NCBI GenBank assembly: GCA_013399695.1
Contig: VXAU01004944.1
Span: 248,001-312,000, forward strand
Source of the DNA: Formicarius rufipectus
Taxonomy: Eukaryota; Chordata; Aves; Passeriformes; Formicariidae
Length of the DNA: 64,000 bases
Direction of reading: 5' to 3'
Part shown: one piece after another, positions 51,121 through 62,100 of the stretch
Position numbering within the stretch: the stretch's first letter is position 1
Layout of the letters: each line of letters opens with the position of its first letter
Position numbers and translations under genes: made by a program
The notes under the pieces: generated by a model
What the model saw: only the letters and a program-made list of their open reading frames with translations
Database searches by the model: none
What the model was told of the DNA's origin: nothing

Positions 51121-52320
51121 CACTTCTCAGTTTAACTGTACTATTACACAATTCTCATCCAGACTCATGTTTCATTTTTTGTGTTGAATGTTCCCATATG
51201 TCATTCCTTCATAATTCAAGACTTTCTTTTGATGAATGATACATCTTTATTAGTGGTACCCTATAATCATTTATTCCTTCATCAACATTTTTGTTTTGCT
51301 TAAAACATTTCTTTTATCTTTACCTGGTCATTCCATTTTTCTGTCTCTCCAAGAAAATTTATGAAATCACTCATAGTCCCTCTCAGCTCAGTTTTCCACA
51401 CAAGTAATGAAACTTCAACTAGTTCCGTCCATGCAGAATATGTTACTGTCTCTTTCCTCTAGCAGTCTTTTGCTGATTTTCCTCCAACCTGACGTTGGCT
51501 CTCAATCACTACTGCACCCAGACAAATAAAGTTCAAACCATCCCTTGGTTTAACTGCATTAATACTCACCTAATTTCAATTGAAAGCTCTTACATAATAC
51601 ATTTCACAATTTTATTTACCTTTTTTACACCCATCTCCCTTTGGCTCCTACAACCACTGTGTAACATGTATTTTCCCTGTTTACTAGGGCTATTTAAAAA
51701 GCCAGAACATTAATTTTTGTTATTAACTGCTAGGTGTAAGGTCTTCATCTTTGTACCATGCAATATCATCCCACCTCTGTTACTTCTGTTCTTGTGTACT
51801 ATCATACTCATTCCCTTAGTTCAACGTCGTTCCCAGTTCAACTCAGCTTTGCGTTGTCTCAAATTTCCATTAGCATGCACCTTCTTGATGTGTTCAAATT
51901 AACAAAAACTGATCTCAAAACACATTCTTAATTAACTACTACTACTAACCTCCTTCCATCTTATCAGTCTACTGTAAATGAAAACTTTTCCTCTCTCTAT
52001 TACTTACCTTACTAATTACTATATCGCTTTCTCTTACTTACTTCCCACCTATTAGAAATTCAAATTGCATGATTTCAAAATATATCCATTTTAGGGATAT
52101 TGCAGTTCCTTAAACTAAAAATTCTGGTACCAGTCATGTCAAGTTACCCTGTATAAAGACAATTTTGATAAACCTTTGTCATATTTTTAAATTAACTTTT
52201 TGACTTATTATTAGGTTTTTTCCTCCAGAATAAGTTTTAAAGTTTTCCCTGTTATTATATATAGTCCACCTGATCTATAATTGCCTGCTCACTTTCCCCT
52301 CCTGTCTTAAACGTAGCTGT
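51121..52320. other. Pyrimidine-rich, G-poor domain
   Basis: On the plus strand C strongly exceeds G: my hand count over 51241-52080 gives roughly 211 C against 82 G. Several sampled lines are 62-73% C+T. The PPFIA2 transcript (minus strand) is therefore purine-rich here. The plus frames 51495-51713 and 51717-51902 are hydrophobic because of this composition. No repeat family was recognised, and an eroded retroelement is one possible source. A second smaller Y-rich patch lies at about 52870-53090. Confidence 0.6.
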
Positions 52321-52833
52321 TCAGTTAAACACAGATGTTCATAAAGTTAATACTGCTAATCTAATGGAAAAAAATTTATTTCAATGATAGCACTTAGTAA
52401 GACAACTGTATTTCTGTAATTCAGACTTGAAAGACACAGTTAACTACATATTGTTCTGTTGCGGTAAAGACCAGTGTGAAAACTTATAGGCATCTACAGT
52501 CACTGGCCACAAAATTAAGAGCTGTAGCTGTAACACCATTACCCAATAACTCCAGCCAAATATTTAATGTTACACAGATGCAGAACATCCTATCTTCAGA
52601 GTTCTAGCAATAAATCCTTGAATAAAGGATTTATGTTGTCTTTCGCTTATTCTTTTACACTCTTCTATGGTGCAACACTGGTAGAAAAGAAGCTCAACTG
52701 CCCAAGAATTAGAGAAAAACTAAAAAAAAACAACATTGATTTTACTGTGTATCAAGATCATTGCTACTCCTTTTTATTTGTCCCAAGCCAACTGTAGTCA
52801 TTCTTACTGTCTGGAGCTAATGCTCAAGTTGTT

Positions 52834-52860
52834 CATTGAAATTGAAATTGAAATTCAATG
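52834..52860. repeat. Short GAAATT repeat with inverted ends
   Basis: CATTGAA, three GAAATT-type units, then TTCAATG. The ends form a 7-bp inverted repeat. Confidence 0.6.
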
Positions 52861-53622
52861 CTGTTCTTGAAATTATTACAGTCTCCCTCTTATTCAGTCC
52901 TATCTCAAGATATTCCAATAACCTGCTGGGGTTAGCCCTTAAGCAGCTTCTTCTATGCCTTGTTCCAGTGGGTGCTTTTTTTCTTTTCTACCTTCAAAAT
53001 TTTTCTCACTCATTTCATTCACCCTTACCACCTCTTTATTCCAACCACACACTGTCAACATTCCTCCTTAACCTCTGTCTAACCTTGAGCCAGGCAGGTA
53101 AGCCCAGGCCCTCATGGGTACAGTCACATTCTCTGGTAAGTGACAGTTGAGAGATGCAAAGAAAACAACATGGAGAAAAACTGCACTGCGAAACATGGTA
53201 TGTTTCAAACCTCTGGAGACATACACAACTGAAGTAAGATGTTTCCTGGCATTTAATTCTAGTATATTAAAAATAATTATCTTGCTATATAATATTGGAA
53301 TACACTATCACATTAGTATTTTAACTGAAGTAATTAATTTTGAAGTTCCTAAAAAAAGACCAAGAAAATTTTAGATGGTGATTTTTATAGACTTATTTAA
53401 AATTAATTAAATTAAAATATTAATATATCAGTTGTTTTAGTGGTTTGATGTAGCACCATATTTAACTTACATAAGTCAGCTTGTTTTCAGAAACTCTTAC
53501 CCAGAACAGAGTCTCTAGAAAACATCCCTGTTCTTTTTTGTTTCCACCATTAGATCTTTGATTTAAACGATCCCTCACCTGTAGTAAATGCTAGAGCAAC
53601 AGCCAAAAGAACCAGTAGATAC

Positions 53623-53765
53623 AGGCCTTCATCTTGCTCTCCTTGAAGTCAACAGCATTACTCCCACCCTTAACTTTGAAGACAGGTCACACAGAAGTCA
53701 AACCATGTACTATTTAATCAGCAGAAGTTCTGCAGCCAACATCAATGGGAGCAAAATTTGGGCCT
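53623..53765. mobile_element. Possible ancient amniote inverted-repeat element (MITE-like)
   Basis: The left end AGGCCTTCATCTTGCTCTCC TTGA and the right end (reverse complement AGGCCCAAATTTTGCTCCCA TTGA) agree at roughly three quarters of 24 positions. They are 143 bases apart end to end. The motifs CTTGAAGTCAA and TCAATGGGAGCAAAATTTGG resemble a non-autonomous inverted-repeat family I recall as common in turtle, crocodile and bird genomes. It sits about 100 bases from the PPFIA2 exon. The family name is uncertain. Confidence 0.35.
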
Positions 53766-53852
53766 CAAGGAATAAATACTGCTTAGGGTTAACATAAGAG
53801 GTATTAAGTGAAAAACTGGTGAACCTAAACAAAAAAAAAAAGTCTTTATCAA

Positions 53853-53863
53853 CTACATACCTG
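53853..53863 (-). promoter_or_regulatory. Splice donor of the PPFIA2 coding exon
   Basis: The minus strand reads CAG|GTATGTAG, with GT at 53860-53859. It is a close match to the vertebrate 5' splice consensus. Cutting here leaves exactly 83 whole codons, so the next exon starts in phase 0. Confidence 0.85.
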
Positions 53864-54109
53864 AGGCAGTGCTGAGTTCAGCTGTCGCTGGAGAGAGTCT
53901 CTGTCGTAGATGACATCCTGTAGGCGTTGCTGTGCAAGTGACAAGCTTTCCTGTGTCTCCCGAAGAGTATCAAGGAGACGGTCCCTTTCATCCAGCATAT
54001 TCACCATCAGCTGCTCAAAATGAGAATCCGAGTCCGAGCCACTGCTTTGGGACCCCCGTTGACTCATCGGGGTGTCCTCATTTATCGTTGGCATCACTTC
54101 ACACATCAT
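53861..54109 (-). CDS. PPFIA2: First coding exon of liprin-alpha-2 (partial gene)
   Basis: This exon encodes the first 83 residues of a liprin-alpha, a presynaptic active-zone scaffold. In this family the N-terminal coiled coils mediate self-association and binding to active-zone proteins such as ELKS and RIM, and C-terminal SAM domains bind LAR-type receptor phosphatases and CASK. Seen here: a start MMCEVMPTINEDTP, a serine-rich acidic patch (about residues 19-29), then a charged heptad-like stretch (HFEQLMVNMLDERDRLLDTL onward, residues 30-80) that begins the coiled coil, ending ..LNSALPQ. The serine-rich segment after NEDTPMSQRG fits PPFIA2 better than its paralogues. On the minus strand the exon ends CAG|GTATGT, a strong donor in phase 0. 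A U-rich tract ending AAAG lies two bases before the first ATG, suggesting an acceptor and an exon of 53861-54111. The frame stays open upstream to 54196, but that part is unlike the family. No later exon lies in the window. Confidence 0.93.
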
Positions 54110-54111
54110 TT

Positions 54112-54140
54112 CTTTAAAAAGAACATAAATCAAAGAAAAG
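54112..54140 (-). promoter_or_regulatory. Probable splice acceptor tract before the PPFIA2 coding exon
   Basis: Read on the minus strand, a T-rich run (CTTTTCTTTG, then TTCTTTTTAAAG) ends in AG at 54113-54112, two bases before the tandem ATGATG. This would leave almost no 5' UTR in this exon, so the leader would come from an upstream non-coding exon outside the window. The placement is inferred. An exon that simply extends further upstream cannot be excluded from sequence alone. Confidence 0.55.
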
Positions 54141-54840
54141 ATCTTCAGTACAGAAAACATCTGTGGAGATTTCACAAGAGGAATTAATTCTGTCACATGG
54201 ATACATTTAGTAGATTATTGCATTGTTCCCTCTTTCAAATTTTTGCTCAATGTTAATCAGATGGTCGACAGACAGGGATTAAAAACAGTGACTAATTCCA
54301 AACAGCAAAGACTTTGAATGTGCTTTCTAAACTGAGAAGACACTGACTGGAAGGAGATGGAGGGTAACAGAATATTTTAAAATAACAGTTTTGCAAATAA
54401 CAGTGTCTTAAAATGACAGAAAATACTCTACAATTATAATCTTCCTTATCATTGATTTTCTCCCTTCTTTTACTTAATTTCATTGTTGAGTTAATGGTGC
54501 TGATGTCAATAGCTGCCATTAATTGTCAGATTTTGTCGTCCTCTAGGCAATTCTACAGTACAGCTCAGGCTAACCATTGATCCAGTATCATGCTGCCTTA
54601 ACAACAACAGGTTAATCTATTTTTCTATCTAGTTATTCCCACCCTTAGGGGAAATTATTCTCCAGTGAGCTTGTTCAGTAAGAGGTCAAGAACTAGAAAC
54701 TGTCTGCTAATTACATCCCTGTGATATCTTGAGCAAACTGAATTACCAGGAACAAAATCACTGTTGCTTGTTTCTTAAATCTGTCCTGAGCAGAGCAAAC
54801 AATATCACCTAGCCCATGTTTCAATTATGAAGCTTCTTAT
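54112..54840. other. 0.7 kb sequence flanking the exon, nothing recognised
   Basis: AT-rich sequence just upstream of the exon. It may hold branch point and splicing signals, but no repeat or other exon was recognised. The frame 54292-54519 is unsupported. Confidence 0.55.
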
Positions 54841-56180
54841 GCAAATCTCAAAACCTCTGTATGTGGGGAGAAGCTCCGTGAACCATTGGGAGAGCTTGCT
54901 GATGATTAACCACTTTGTTCACTAGCCACAGGTATCTTGAGCTGCAGCACTGCCAGCAAGAGGAGCCACTGTCTTGCCGCTGCCTACCTCTCACAATCTC
55001 ATAGAAGCACATTTCACTCAGCAAGGGGCCATCACCCTGAGCAGTGTCTCCATTCAGCTCCCACCTCTGGCTAACCAGTTTGGGATGGTGAAGTTCACAG
55101 TGAGCAAGGGGATAATTAAAAAATTCCAAGGCCATCTGCCCCTTGCTCAGTTTAATCATAACCTTCCAGTATGCACCAGGAGACTGGAGACCAAGGTTTC
55201 TGCACGTCCATTATTCTAGACCAAAAGTAAACAATTCGGATTGTCATTGAACCTTTGCTGCCTCACAATCATCAACATCTCATGGGCTGTACTTCTTGTA
55301 CCAGGGGACGCTCATCAGTGAATCTTCATTATTCAATAAATTACTTTCAATGTCCTACACATGCAGATGAGGTTTATGGTGTGAACAGCACAGTATATGC
55401 AGACTGTGGCAGAGCAAGAGCAGTGCAGTTTTGCATGCATGGGAACAGGTAGGGAAACGTCTTGTGCAGACACCTGCTGCTACCTCAGCATCTTGCGAGA
55501 AACTGTCCTCTTATAATCATGGGGATATGGGAAGCCATATATGTAAGTGGTTGTGGGGTAGCAAGGAAACTATGAGTTGAATGTTCATGGCACTATTACC
55601 ACATCTTGTCCTTCTAAGATGTTGCACTCAGGGAGGGAAGGGGACCATATATTGTTCTTATTTCAAATGTCTGGGCTGCGTTATCCTGACACAGCACAAA
55701 TAACAAACTTGGGCTATGACTAAAACAGCAGAGAAGGAAGGGAATCGGTGGGCAGTTCATGATGTGGGCAGTTGCTATTTGGAGGTTTTCTCCCACAGCT
55801 CACAGCCTCAGGAGAATCTTTAAGAGGTACAGCAGTTCTTGTAGTCAAGACTGGTAAGGTACACTGCTTTCTGGAAGTTCGGAGATCATTGTCATTAGTC
55901 CATTGGAACCACATGCATCCACTCCCTTCACACATCCTGAGTGGAGAGAAATACAGAAAAGCAGATGCTAACCTGCACCAGATCAGAAATTCTAGTAGAA
56001 TGTGACAGAAATGGATACTTTGACTCTTGAAACAGGGAGAAGCAGGAGAAATGGCAATCTTGGGTTATGTTCTCAAACAGTTCTTTTGTGGGAAGCAATG
56101 AGGACCCCCAAACATCTCTGAAGGGAACCTGGCTTCCCAGAGTGCTTGAGTCACTAAGCCAGAAAAAAAAGGAACAAAAT
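54841..56180. other. GC-richer unclassified block, weakly transposase-like
   Basis: Sampled lines are near 50% G+C against about a third in the flanks. On the plus strand, the frame 54974-55219 reads SIQLPPLANQFGMVKFTVSK. This resembles the helix-turn-helix segment (..ANQFGVGKSTV..) of PIF/Harbinger-type (HARBI1/ALP1-like) transposases. Farther along, VYADCGRARAVQF (about 55391-55431) loosely recalls their WSGRAHDARVF motif, and PLIIMG (about 55507-55524) the P.VI.GDPAY region. Stops and frameshifts separate these and no terminal repeats were found. It may instead be an unrecognised retroelement or chance. The many small overlapping frames on both strands have no better explanation. Confidence 0.22.
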
Positions 56181-56863
56181 TTCAAGCAATTGCAGGTTTG
56201 TTGTTGGACTTTAAAATTTCTTATAGTTCTTCATGAAAGACATAGTATGCCATGATGTTCTGATTTACTATGCTTTGTGTCTTCTTGCCTTTAGAAAAAA
56301 GATTTTTTTTTTTACAAACTTGTTTAGGTTTTTATAAAAAACTTTCTTTGGCATTTATCACTCTTATACCTGCCAGCAGAGTGGATGCCTTCAATGTCCT
56401 GTGACAGCCACCATTTAGTACTGTTCCTGAGAAATATTTTCAGCACATATTAAAGAATAGAGCCACATCCCCAAGACCTTACTGCACCCTTTATGAATTT
56501 CCTCTTTTACAGCAGGAAGAAATCAAATTACTGGTAACATCTGAAGAATTCTTAAATGAAGGGGGAAAAAATGGGAAAAGGGAGGTTTATCAAAAGGTGC
56601 TGAAACAAAAGCTAGGGCGGGTAAAGCAGAGAAAAAACTTCAGCAGAAACAGAGGAAGAGTGTCAGCAAATAGATCGATCACAGTTTAGGAGTAGAAGAT
56701 TGAAAGCCAAGAACACATAGGAGGGCACATCTACATTTCAATCTTTATATAGAAAGCGAATCATGTCAGGGAGTCACAAGGGTTCTTGAAGCTTCCTGAG
56801 CCTTCTGACAGTGTGTATTAGTCAACCCTTGGCTAACCACAGGTTGTTGTGGCTCAGGAAATT
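56181..56863. other. 0.7 kb intergap, nothing recognised
   Basis: AT-rich sequence with an A8 run at 56162-56169 just before it and no recognised repeat. Confidence 0.5.
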
Positions 56864-59735
56864 ACAGAATCAACTAGTTGAAAAAGACCTCTGAGATCGA
56901 GTCCATCCTATGACCTAACACCACCATGTCAAATAGACCATGGCACTAAGTGCCACATCCAGTCTTTCCTTAAACATCTCCAGGAACACTGACTCCAGCA
57001 CTTCCCAGGACAGACCATTCAAATGCTCAATCATCCTTTCAGTGAAGAACTTCTTCCTAATGTCCAACCTAAACTTCCCATGGAGCAGCGAAAGACCATG
57101 TCCTCTCTTCCTGTTGCTGGTTGTCTGGGAGAAGATGCCAATCCCTACCTCACTACACCCTCCTTTCAGGCAGTCATAGAGAGCTATAAGGTCTCCCCTG
57201 AGCCTCCTCTTCTCCAGGCTAAACTCCAGCTCCCTCAGCTGCTCCTCATAGGACCTGTGGTCCAGACCTTTGACTTGATCTGCTGCTTGTCTCTGGACAT
57301 GCTCCAGCACCTCAATATCCTTCCTAAATTGAGGGGCCCAGAACTGGACACAGCACTTGAGTTATGGCCTCATCAGTGCTGAGTACAGGGTAAGAATCAC
57401 TTTCCAGGTCCTGCTGGCCACACTATTTCTGATACAGGCCAAGATGCCATTGGCCTTTTGGCCACACTGATGGCTCCTGTTCAGCTTCCTGTCAATCAGC
57501 ACCCCCAGGTCCCTTCCTACCTGGGTGCTCTCCCAGCCACTGTGTCCCCAGCCTGCAGTGCTGTACGAGGTTGTTGTGGCCAAAGTGCGGGACTCCACAC
57601 TTGACTTTGTTGAACGCCATCCCACTGGATACTGCCCATTTATCCAGCCTGTCCAAGTCCCTCTGCAGAGCGCTCTTCCCTTCCAGCAGATCGACACTAC
57701 CACCTACCTTGGTGTCATTTGCAAATCTGCTAATGGTAGACTCAATCCCATCATCCAGATTATCAATAAAGATATTAAACAGCACTGAGCCCAACACTGA
57801 TTCCTGGGGAACACCACTGCTGACTGGCTGCCAGCTGGATGCAGCCCCATTCACCCCCACTCTCTGGGCCCAGCCATCCAGCCAGCTCTTACCCCAGCAG
57901 AGAGTGCCCCGGTCCAAGCCACAGGCTGCCAGCTTTTCCAGGAGTGTGCTATGGGAAATGATATCAAAGGCTTTGCTGAAGTCCAGGTAGACAACATCCA
58001 CAACCTTCCCCTCATTCACCAAGCGGGTCATCTGGTCATAAAAGGAGATCAGCTTGGTCAGGCAGGACCTTACCCTTCTAAACTCATGTTGGATATGTCT
58101 GAGCCCTTGTCTGTCATGTAGGTGTCATGTGATCACACTCAAAACTGTCTGCTCCATAATCTTGCCAGGCACCAAGATCAGGCTGACTGGCCTGTTGCTC
58201 CCCAGATCCTCCTTCCAGTCCTTCTTTTGGATGGATGTCCCATTGGCCAACTTACAGTCACCCAGGACCTCCCTGGTGAGCCAGGACTGCTGATAGATGA
58301 TGGAAAGTGGCTTGGCAAGCTCTTCTGCCAGCTCCCTCATCACCCTAGGATGGATCCTATCTGGTCCCATTGAGGTGTGAACATCTAAGTGTCTCAGCAG
58401 GTCACTAACTGCTTCCTCCTCAATTACAATGAGGCTATTCAGCTCCCTGTCTACCAGCTCAGGGGGCCAGTTGTCCTGAGAACAAGCTGCCTTACTGCTG
58501 AAAACCGAGGCAAAGAAGGTGTTAAGTACCTCAGCCTTTTCCTCATCTTCAGTGACTGTATTTTCCCCAAATATCCAATACAGAATTGATGTTTTCCTTG
58601 CCCCTCCTTTTGCTATTAATGTATTTTTAAAAACACTTTTTATTATCCTTTACAGAATTGGCCAGATTAAATTTAACTGAATTTTTACCTTCCTAATTTC
58701 CTTTTTGCATGACTTAACAACATCCTTAAACACTTCATGAGTTGCCTGCCCCTTTATCCAAGATGATACACCATCTTTTTTTTATCATGAGTTCCCAGTC
58801 AGACCTGTGGTCTTCCCTGCTGGCTCATCTTTCAGCGCACAGGGACAGCCTGCTCCTGTGCCTTAAAGATTTCTTTCTTGAAATATGTCCATCCTTCCTG
58901 GACCACTTTGTTTTTAAGGGCTGTTTCCCAAGGTACTCTCCAAATCAGCATCCTGAAGAGGTTGAAGTCTGCCCTCTGGAAGTCCAGGGAAAAGGTTTTG
59001 TTGGTTCCTCTCCTTGCTTCACTATTGAAAACTCCATCATTTCACGGTCACTGTACCCCAGACGGCCTCTAACCACCACATCTCCCTCCAGCCGTTCTCT
59101 GTTCGTAAACAGTAGGTCTAGCAGGGTATCATCACTGGTAGGTTCATTTATCAGTTGCAACAGGAAGCTATCCTCCATACACTCCAAGAACCTCCTAGAC
59201 TGCTCTTCTCCACTGTGTTGAGTTCCCATCAGATATCTAGCATGCTAAAGTCTACCACAAAAACAAGGATGGGTGATCTTGAAACATGTGTCATCTGCTT
59301 ATAGAATAATTCATACACCTCTTCATCTTGGTTGAGTGGTCTATAACAGACTCCCACCAGAATATAAGCCTTCTTGACCTTCTCCGATTTTTACTCAAAG
59401 GCACTCAACCTTATCACTAATCTCAAGTTCTATAAAGAGACTCCCTAACATACAGAGCCACTCCTGCACCTCTTCGGTCTCTGAGAGTGTGTAGCCATCC
59501 ATTGCAGCACTCCAGCCATGCAAGTCATCCCAGCAGCCTTCCATGACAGCGACTATGTCACAGCTTTCCTGCTGCAGGATGGCTTCTACCTTCTCTTGAT
59601 TGTTACCCACACTGTGTGCATCAGTGTTCAAGCACTTTAGCTGGGTTGCTGACTTCACCCCTAACTCTGACTTATCACTCCAGGTTCATCTCTGCAGAGC
59701 CTGGTTTCAATCCCCTTCCCCCTTCAATTAGACCT
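56864..59735 (-). mobile_element. CR1 LINE (CR1-J-like), 2.9 kb, most of ORF2 to 3' end
   Basis: This is the most complete CR1 of the window. Its 3' terminus is at 56864 (plus strand ACAGAATCAACTAGTTGAAA, then AAGACCTCTGAGATCGAGTC). Going up in coordinates come the 3' UTR, the whole reverse transcriptase region and the endonuclease. The 5' edge fades near 59735, just before ORF2, in a GCCTGGTTTCAATCCCCTTC-like linker, so ORF1 is missing. The 3' UTR shares a 70-base exact run with the copy at 43605-44280. It is inserted in the sense orientation of PPFIA2. Confidence 0.95.
56915..59658 (-). pseudogene. CR1 ORF2 relic (endonuclease plus reverse transcriptase)
   Basis: ORF2 of CR1 encodes an APE-type endonuclease and a reverse transcriptase. 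Here it is split over several frames: 59658-59395 (QLKCLNTDAHSVGNNQEKVE, start of endonuclease, with a DIVAVMEGCWDDLHGWSAAM stretch); 59229-58945 (LDLLFTNRERLEGD; the expected GHSDHE active-site motif is GYSDRE, so the catalytic histidine is lost); 58370-58125 (MGPDRIHPRVMRELAEELAK); 58031 to about 57530 (VVYLDFSKAFD, SGVPQESVLGSVLFNIF, then FANDTKV where FADD is expected, the Asp-to-Asn change at codon 57719-57717); a frame shift into GVLIDRKLNRSHQ..ILACIRNSVASRTWK (to 57362); and 57310-56915 (C-terminal VQRQAADQVKG, RRLRGDLIALYDCLKGGC). Both enzymatic centres are inactivated, so this copy cannot move on its own. Confidence 0.93.
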
Positions 59736-61400
59736 ATTAGCTTCCAGTTTAGTTATAGCTGAAAGGAATTTAGTTTGCACGCACTAAAAATACAGAGAGG
59801 AGCAAGCCAATGCATATAGTCAGAAACAACTGAAGGATTCACATTGAGACATGAAATAAAAACAGTATTTCTATGATGAGTTAGGTCTGACTGCTGATGT
59901 GGTGATAGTCAGAGTGATTTGAGTAATATTTAAAAATGACCAATGGGGGAAGAAGGCCAATTCTAATTTTCTTACCATCTAATGTGAATTTTAAACCTGA
60001 ATTTGGTAATTAAAAAGTGTAAAAACCGCAACAAATTTCATCCTGGTTTTATAATATAATCAACTGAAATATTTCATACAATGAAATTAGAGAGAATCAC
60101 TATGACTGCCTACCCTTGCCCCACTAATCACAGACTATAAATCTGCATTAAGCAAAGTATACTTTTTATGGACAGGATTTCAATCGTTAAACACTGGAAG
60201 TGATCTATTACTAAATTAACCAGAATTAGTCATTCTTTCTGTGAAAAATGCATGCCTTCATTGTATTTACAAAGGCGACAGAGCCACAGTCAATGCTGCA
60301 GATCTTGAAGGCTCAGTATAAGGCTATTGACAGGCCCACTTCTATTACACTTTAGAACTACCATGCCACACACACTTTTGTGGAGGATCTGTGAATTTAC
60401 AGAACTTTTGAAAAAGTTCAAATACATTTCACTACATACACATGAATCAAATTTCATATATACAGGTCTGATGCATCCTGGACTTACAGATCTATGTATA
60501 GTTTAGGAATAACAGTTCCATGCATATGCAGCAGGTATTTGTCTCAAGTATACAGTTCTCACTAAATCATGAAGTTATCAATTCTACTAAGAACAGAACT
60601 GAACAGCATAAATAATAGATTGTCACTAAGCTTTCTTTTTGTCCTCCTTCTTACTGCTCCAAAAACTGGTTAGCCTCATATGATTTGATCTTTTAAACCA
60701 TAATTTCTGGATAGACCAAGCAGTCAAAAACTGACACCTGGATATTTTCATGTTTTAACTATGTTTATCAGTCAGTGGTTTGAGACCCTGCTCCACTGGT
60801 GTGTGATTGACTATATATAACCATACGTGCCCAGAAACAGTCCCAAAAGATCAAAGATGAGGATGAAGTTTCTCCACACTTCACACTTTTGAGTTGGTTT
60901 TATATCATGTAATAGGTTTTTGGGTCCTCATTCAACTCCATGTGTACACTGAAAATCAGATGCATAAATATGTTAAAGTCTGTGTATGATATTAATCTCT
61001 CTACTTGGTCTGCACATGCCAGCTCCTATGTACATATATTTGTTATCCCAGGGTAATATTCCTTTTACTAATCAATACATTCCTAGCAACGACTACAAGG
61101 CAATTACAGTTATAGTTCTTTGATAAGTCCTATTAGCAAAAAAACAATTCAGAGATAACAGTAACTGAAAAGAAAGATGAGCAAAGACAACAAATGATGT
61201 ATATGAAGCATTAAAATCCCTTCTCTGAAGTTTACAACAGAAACCCTGAATTGCATTGCTACAAGTACAAAGTAATTTCTCTTATAAATTTCAAGTGATG
61301 TGATGAAATACAAACAAAATTGGAGTGCATAAATATCTGCCTTGAATTTCAGAAATGTACAGTGAACACTGAATCTGCTTTTTATGTTCCAAAACTGCAG
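59736..61400. other. 1.7 kb AT-rich intron, nothing recognised
   Basis: No repeat, exon or RNA gene was recognised between the large CR1 and the next CR1 tail. Confidence 0.6.
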
Positions 61401-61503
61401 TGAGCAAACTCATCTTAGTTTGCAGATTGCCCAGCACTGGGCAAGGGGTTGACACAGATGACTTCGAAAAGTCCCTTCCACACTGAATAATTCCGTGTGA
61501 CTG
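61401..61503 (+). mobile_element. CR1 LINE 3' end, old
   Basis: TGAGCAAACTCATCTTAGTT, GCCCAGCACTGGGCAAGGGG, then GACACAGATGACTTCGAAAA and GTCCCTTCCACACTGAATAA with an eroded TTCCGTGTGACTGG tail. The order matches a CR1 3' end; the divergence suggests an old copy. Confidence 0.75.
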
Positions 61504-61649
61504 GAGAGAGTTTAAAGTTCAAAGAATTCATTCATTTACCACAGGGATTCTGAAATTTAATATACACTAAAATAAAGCCAGAGAAAAGTTTTAAATAAAT
61601 AAATAAATATGACCCTCACCACATTATGGGTCAACGCATTGCATTAATA

Positions 61650-61738
61650 CAAAAACAAACAAAAAAACCCACAAACACCAGAGAAACCAACAAATAAACA
61701 AACAAACAAACAAAGGCAAAACAAAAAACCCCACCACA
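61650..61738 (+). repeat. A/C-rich low-complexity tract
   Basis: AAACAAAC units interrupted by CCCACAAACACC. The minus frame 61624-61806 is an artefact of it. Confidence 0.85.
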
Positions 61739-61908
61739 TTTATTTTATTAAGATGGCTTGCCTTGTGGAGGAATTTGGTCTCTAGATGCTTGAAAGTCTT
61801 TGACAAAAAGACATTTAAATTGAAAAATAAACCTCAATTATACTTGACACAATATGGGCACATTTTCAGGTATTACTATTTAAACTAATTGTCCTAATCT
61901 CTGACATT

Positions 61909-62100
61909 AAAAAACCCAATCCTCACAAAAAAAACACAAACAAACAAAAAACAAAACAAAAACAAACAAAAACAAACAAAAAAAACACCAAAACAAACAA
62001 ACCCAAAAAATTCCACACAGAAAATCCAAACAAACAATCCCCCAAACAAACAAATAAAACCCCAAAAGCACAAAACTAAAACAGCCCCAAAACCCCACAA
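61909..62100 (+). repeat. A/C-rich low-complexity tract
   Basis: About 190 bases of AAACAAAC and CCCAAACAAAC units with very few G or T. The two Phe/Cys-rich minus frames at 61894-62100 are artefacts. Confidence 0.9.

Larger units (their letters stand above)
1..53860 (-). other. PPFIA2 intron following the first coding exon (open at window edge)
   Basis: The gene runs on the minus strand, so all lower coordinates lie downstream of the donor at 53860. I looked for further liprin coiled-coil coding sequence on the minus strand and saw none, so this intron is at least 53.8 kb. Its content is AT-rich unique sequence, CR1 fragments in both orientations, one SINE, a probable solo LTR and low-complexity tracts, listed separately. 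Conserved enhancers may be present but cannot be recognised without an alignment. Confidence 0.8.

Noticed and set aside
54110..54196. Upstream extension of the PPFIA2 frame to an earlier Met
   Set aside because: The residues do not resemble liprins, and a plausible splice acceptor lies just before the tandem ATG.
57492..58031. 180-codon minus frame with a reverse transcriptase domain
   Set aside because: Part of the decayed CR1 ORF2, with a lost catalytic aspartate and frameshifts on both sides; annotated as a pseudogene.
58742..59221. 159-codon plus-strand frame
   Set aside because: Antisense shadow of the CR1 endonuclease region.
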